In this document: positions 63,985 through 64,000 of the stretch, piece by piece
How the letters are laid out: every line of letters starts with the position of its first letter
How positions within the stretch are numbered: the first letter of the stretch is position 1
NCBI GenBank assembly: GCA_949358305.1
Contig: OX442314.1
Location: 63,001,369 to 63,065,368 of the forward strand
From: Strigamia acuminata
Lineage: Eukaryota > Arthropoda > Chilopoda > Geophilomorpha > Linotaeniidae
DNA length: 64,000 bases
Direction: 5' to 3'
Made by a program: the position numbers and the translations under genes
Notes under the pieces: model-generated
What the model saw: only the letters and a program-made list of their open reading frames with translations
The model's database searches: none
Told to the model about the DNA's origin: nothing

Positions 63985-64000
63985 ACGAATTCAATGCGAC

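Overview
This is animal (metazoan, probably invertebrate) nuclear DNA dominated by LTR retrotransposons. The evidence is GT-AG introns inside NLR-type immune receptor genes, TATA and AATAAA signals, C2H2 zinc fingers, several families of Copia and Gypsy elements, MITEs and minisatellites. I cannot name the species. Nothing prokaryotic is present.

Layout. 1-3595: the 5' end of a minus-strand Gypsy element (called G2): LTR, primer-binding site and a gag-like frame open to the window edge. 3596-4750: a partial copy of the upstream region of the NACHT genes found further right, interrupted by a 767-bp TA-flanked MITE. 4762-5848: an unassigned minus-strand ORF and one exon of a serine/threonine-dehydratase-like gene. 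7364-19435: a single-exon C2H2 zinc-finger/coiled-coil gene split by a complete, very young Gypsy element (G, 8119-18806, two 1020-bp LTRs, 4-bp target duplication GACT). 21049-40029: three nested Copia elements. A is interrupted by B (target duplication TCAAC), and B is interrupted by C (target duplication TATAT). 40484-45850 and 49628-55500: a tandem segmental duplication carrying two NACHT-LRR genes of about 1000 residues. 56212-60200: minisatellites and an inverted-repeat array. 61692-63299: the distal part of a Gypsy integrase, joined in one frame to a secreted-protein-like N-terminus. 63721-64000: the LTR of a further element that leaves the window.

How parts relate. Gypsy G makes Gag and then Pol, probably by -1 frameshifting at two tandem A-AAA-AAC sites. 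Copia A encodes one Gag-PR-IN-RT-RNaseH polyprotein, and both A and B carry a methyl-CpG-binding-domain-like module between IN and RT. Element C has no reverse transcriptase but has identical-looking LTRs, an unknown first ORF and a long integrase-derived ORF lacking the zinc ligands and two of three catalytic acids. It must be mobilised in trans, presumably by A/B-like relatives with which it shares primer site, leader hairpins and LTR stem-loops. The NACHT genes look like a locally expanding receptor family, and the left partial copy predicts a third member beyond the window.

Most interesting signals: the MBD-like module in Copia, the RT-less element C with a dead integrase, and a two-tier leader hairpin that covaries across all three Copia families.
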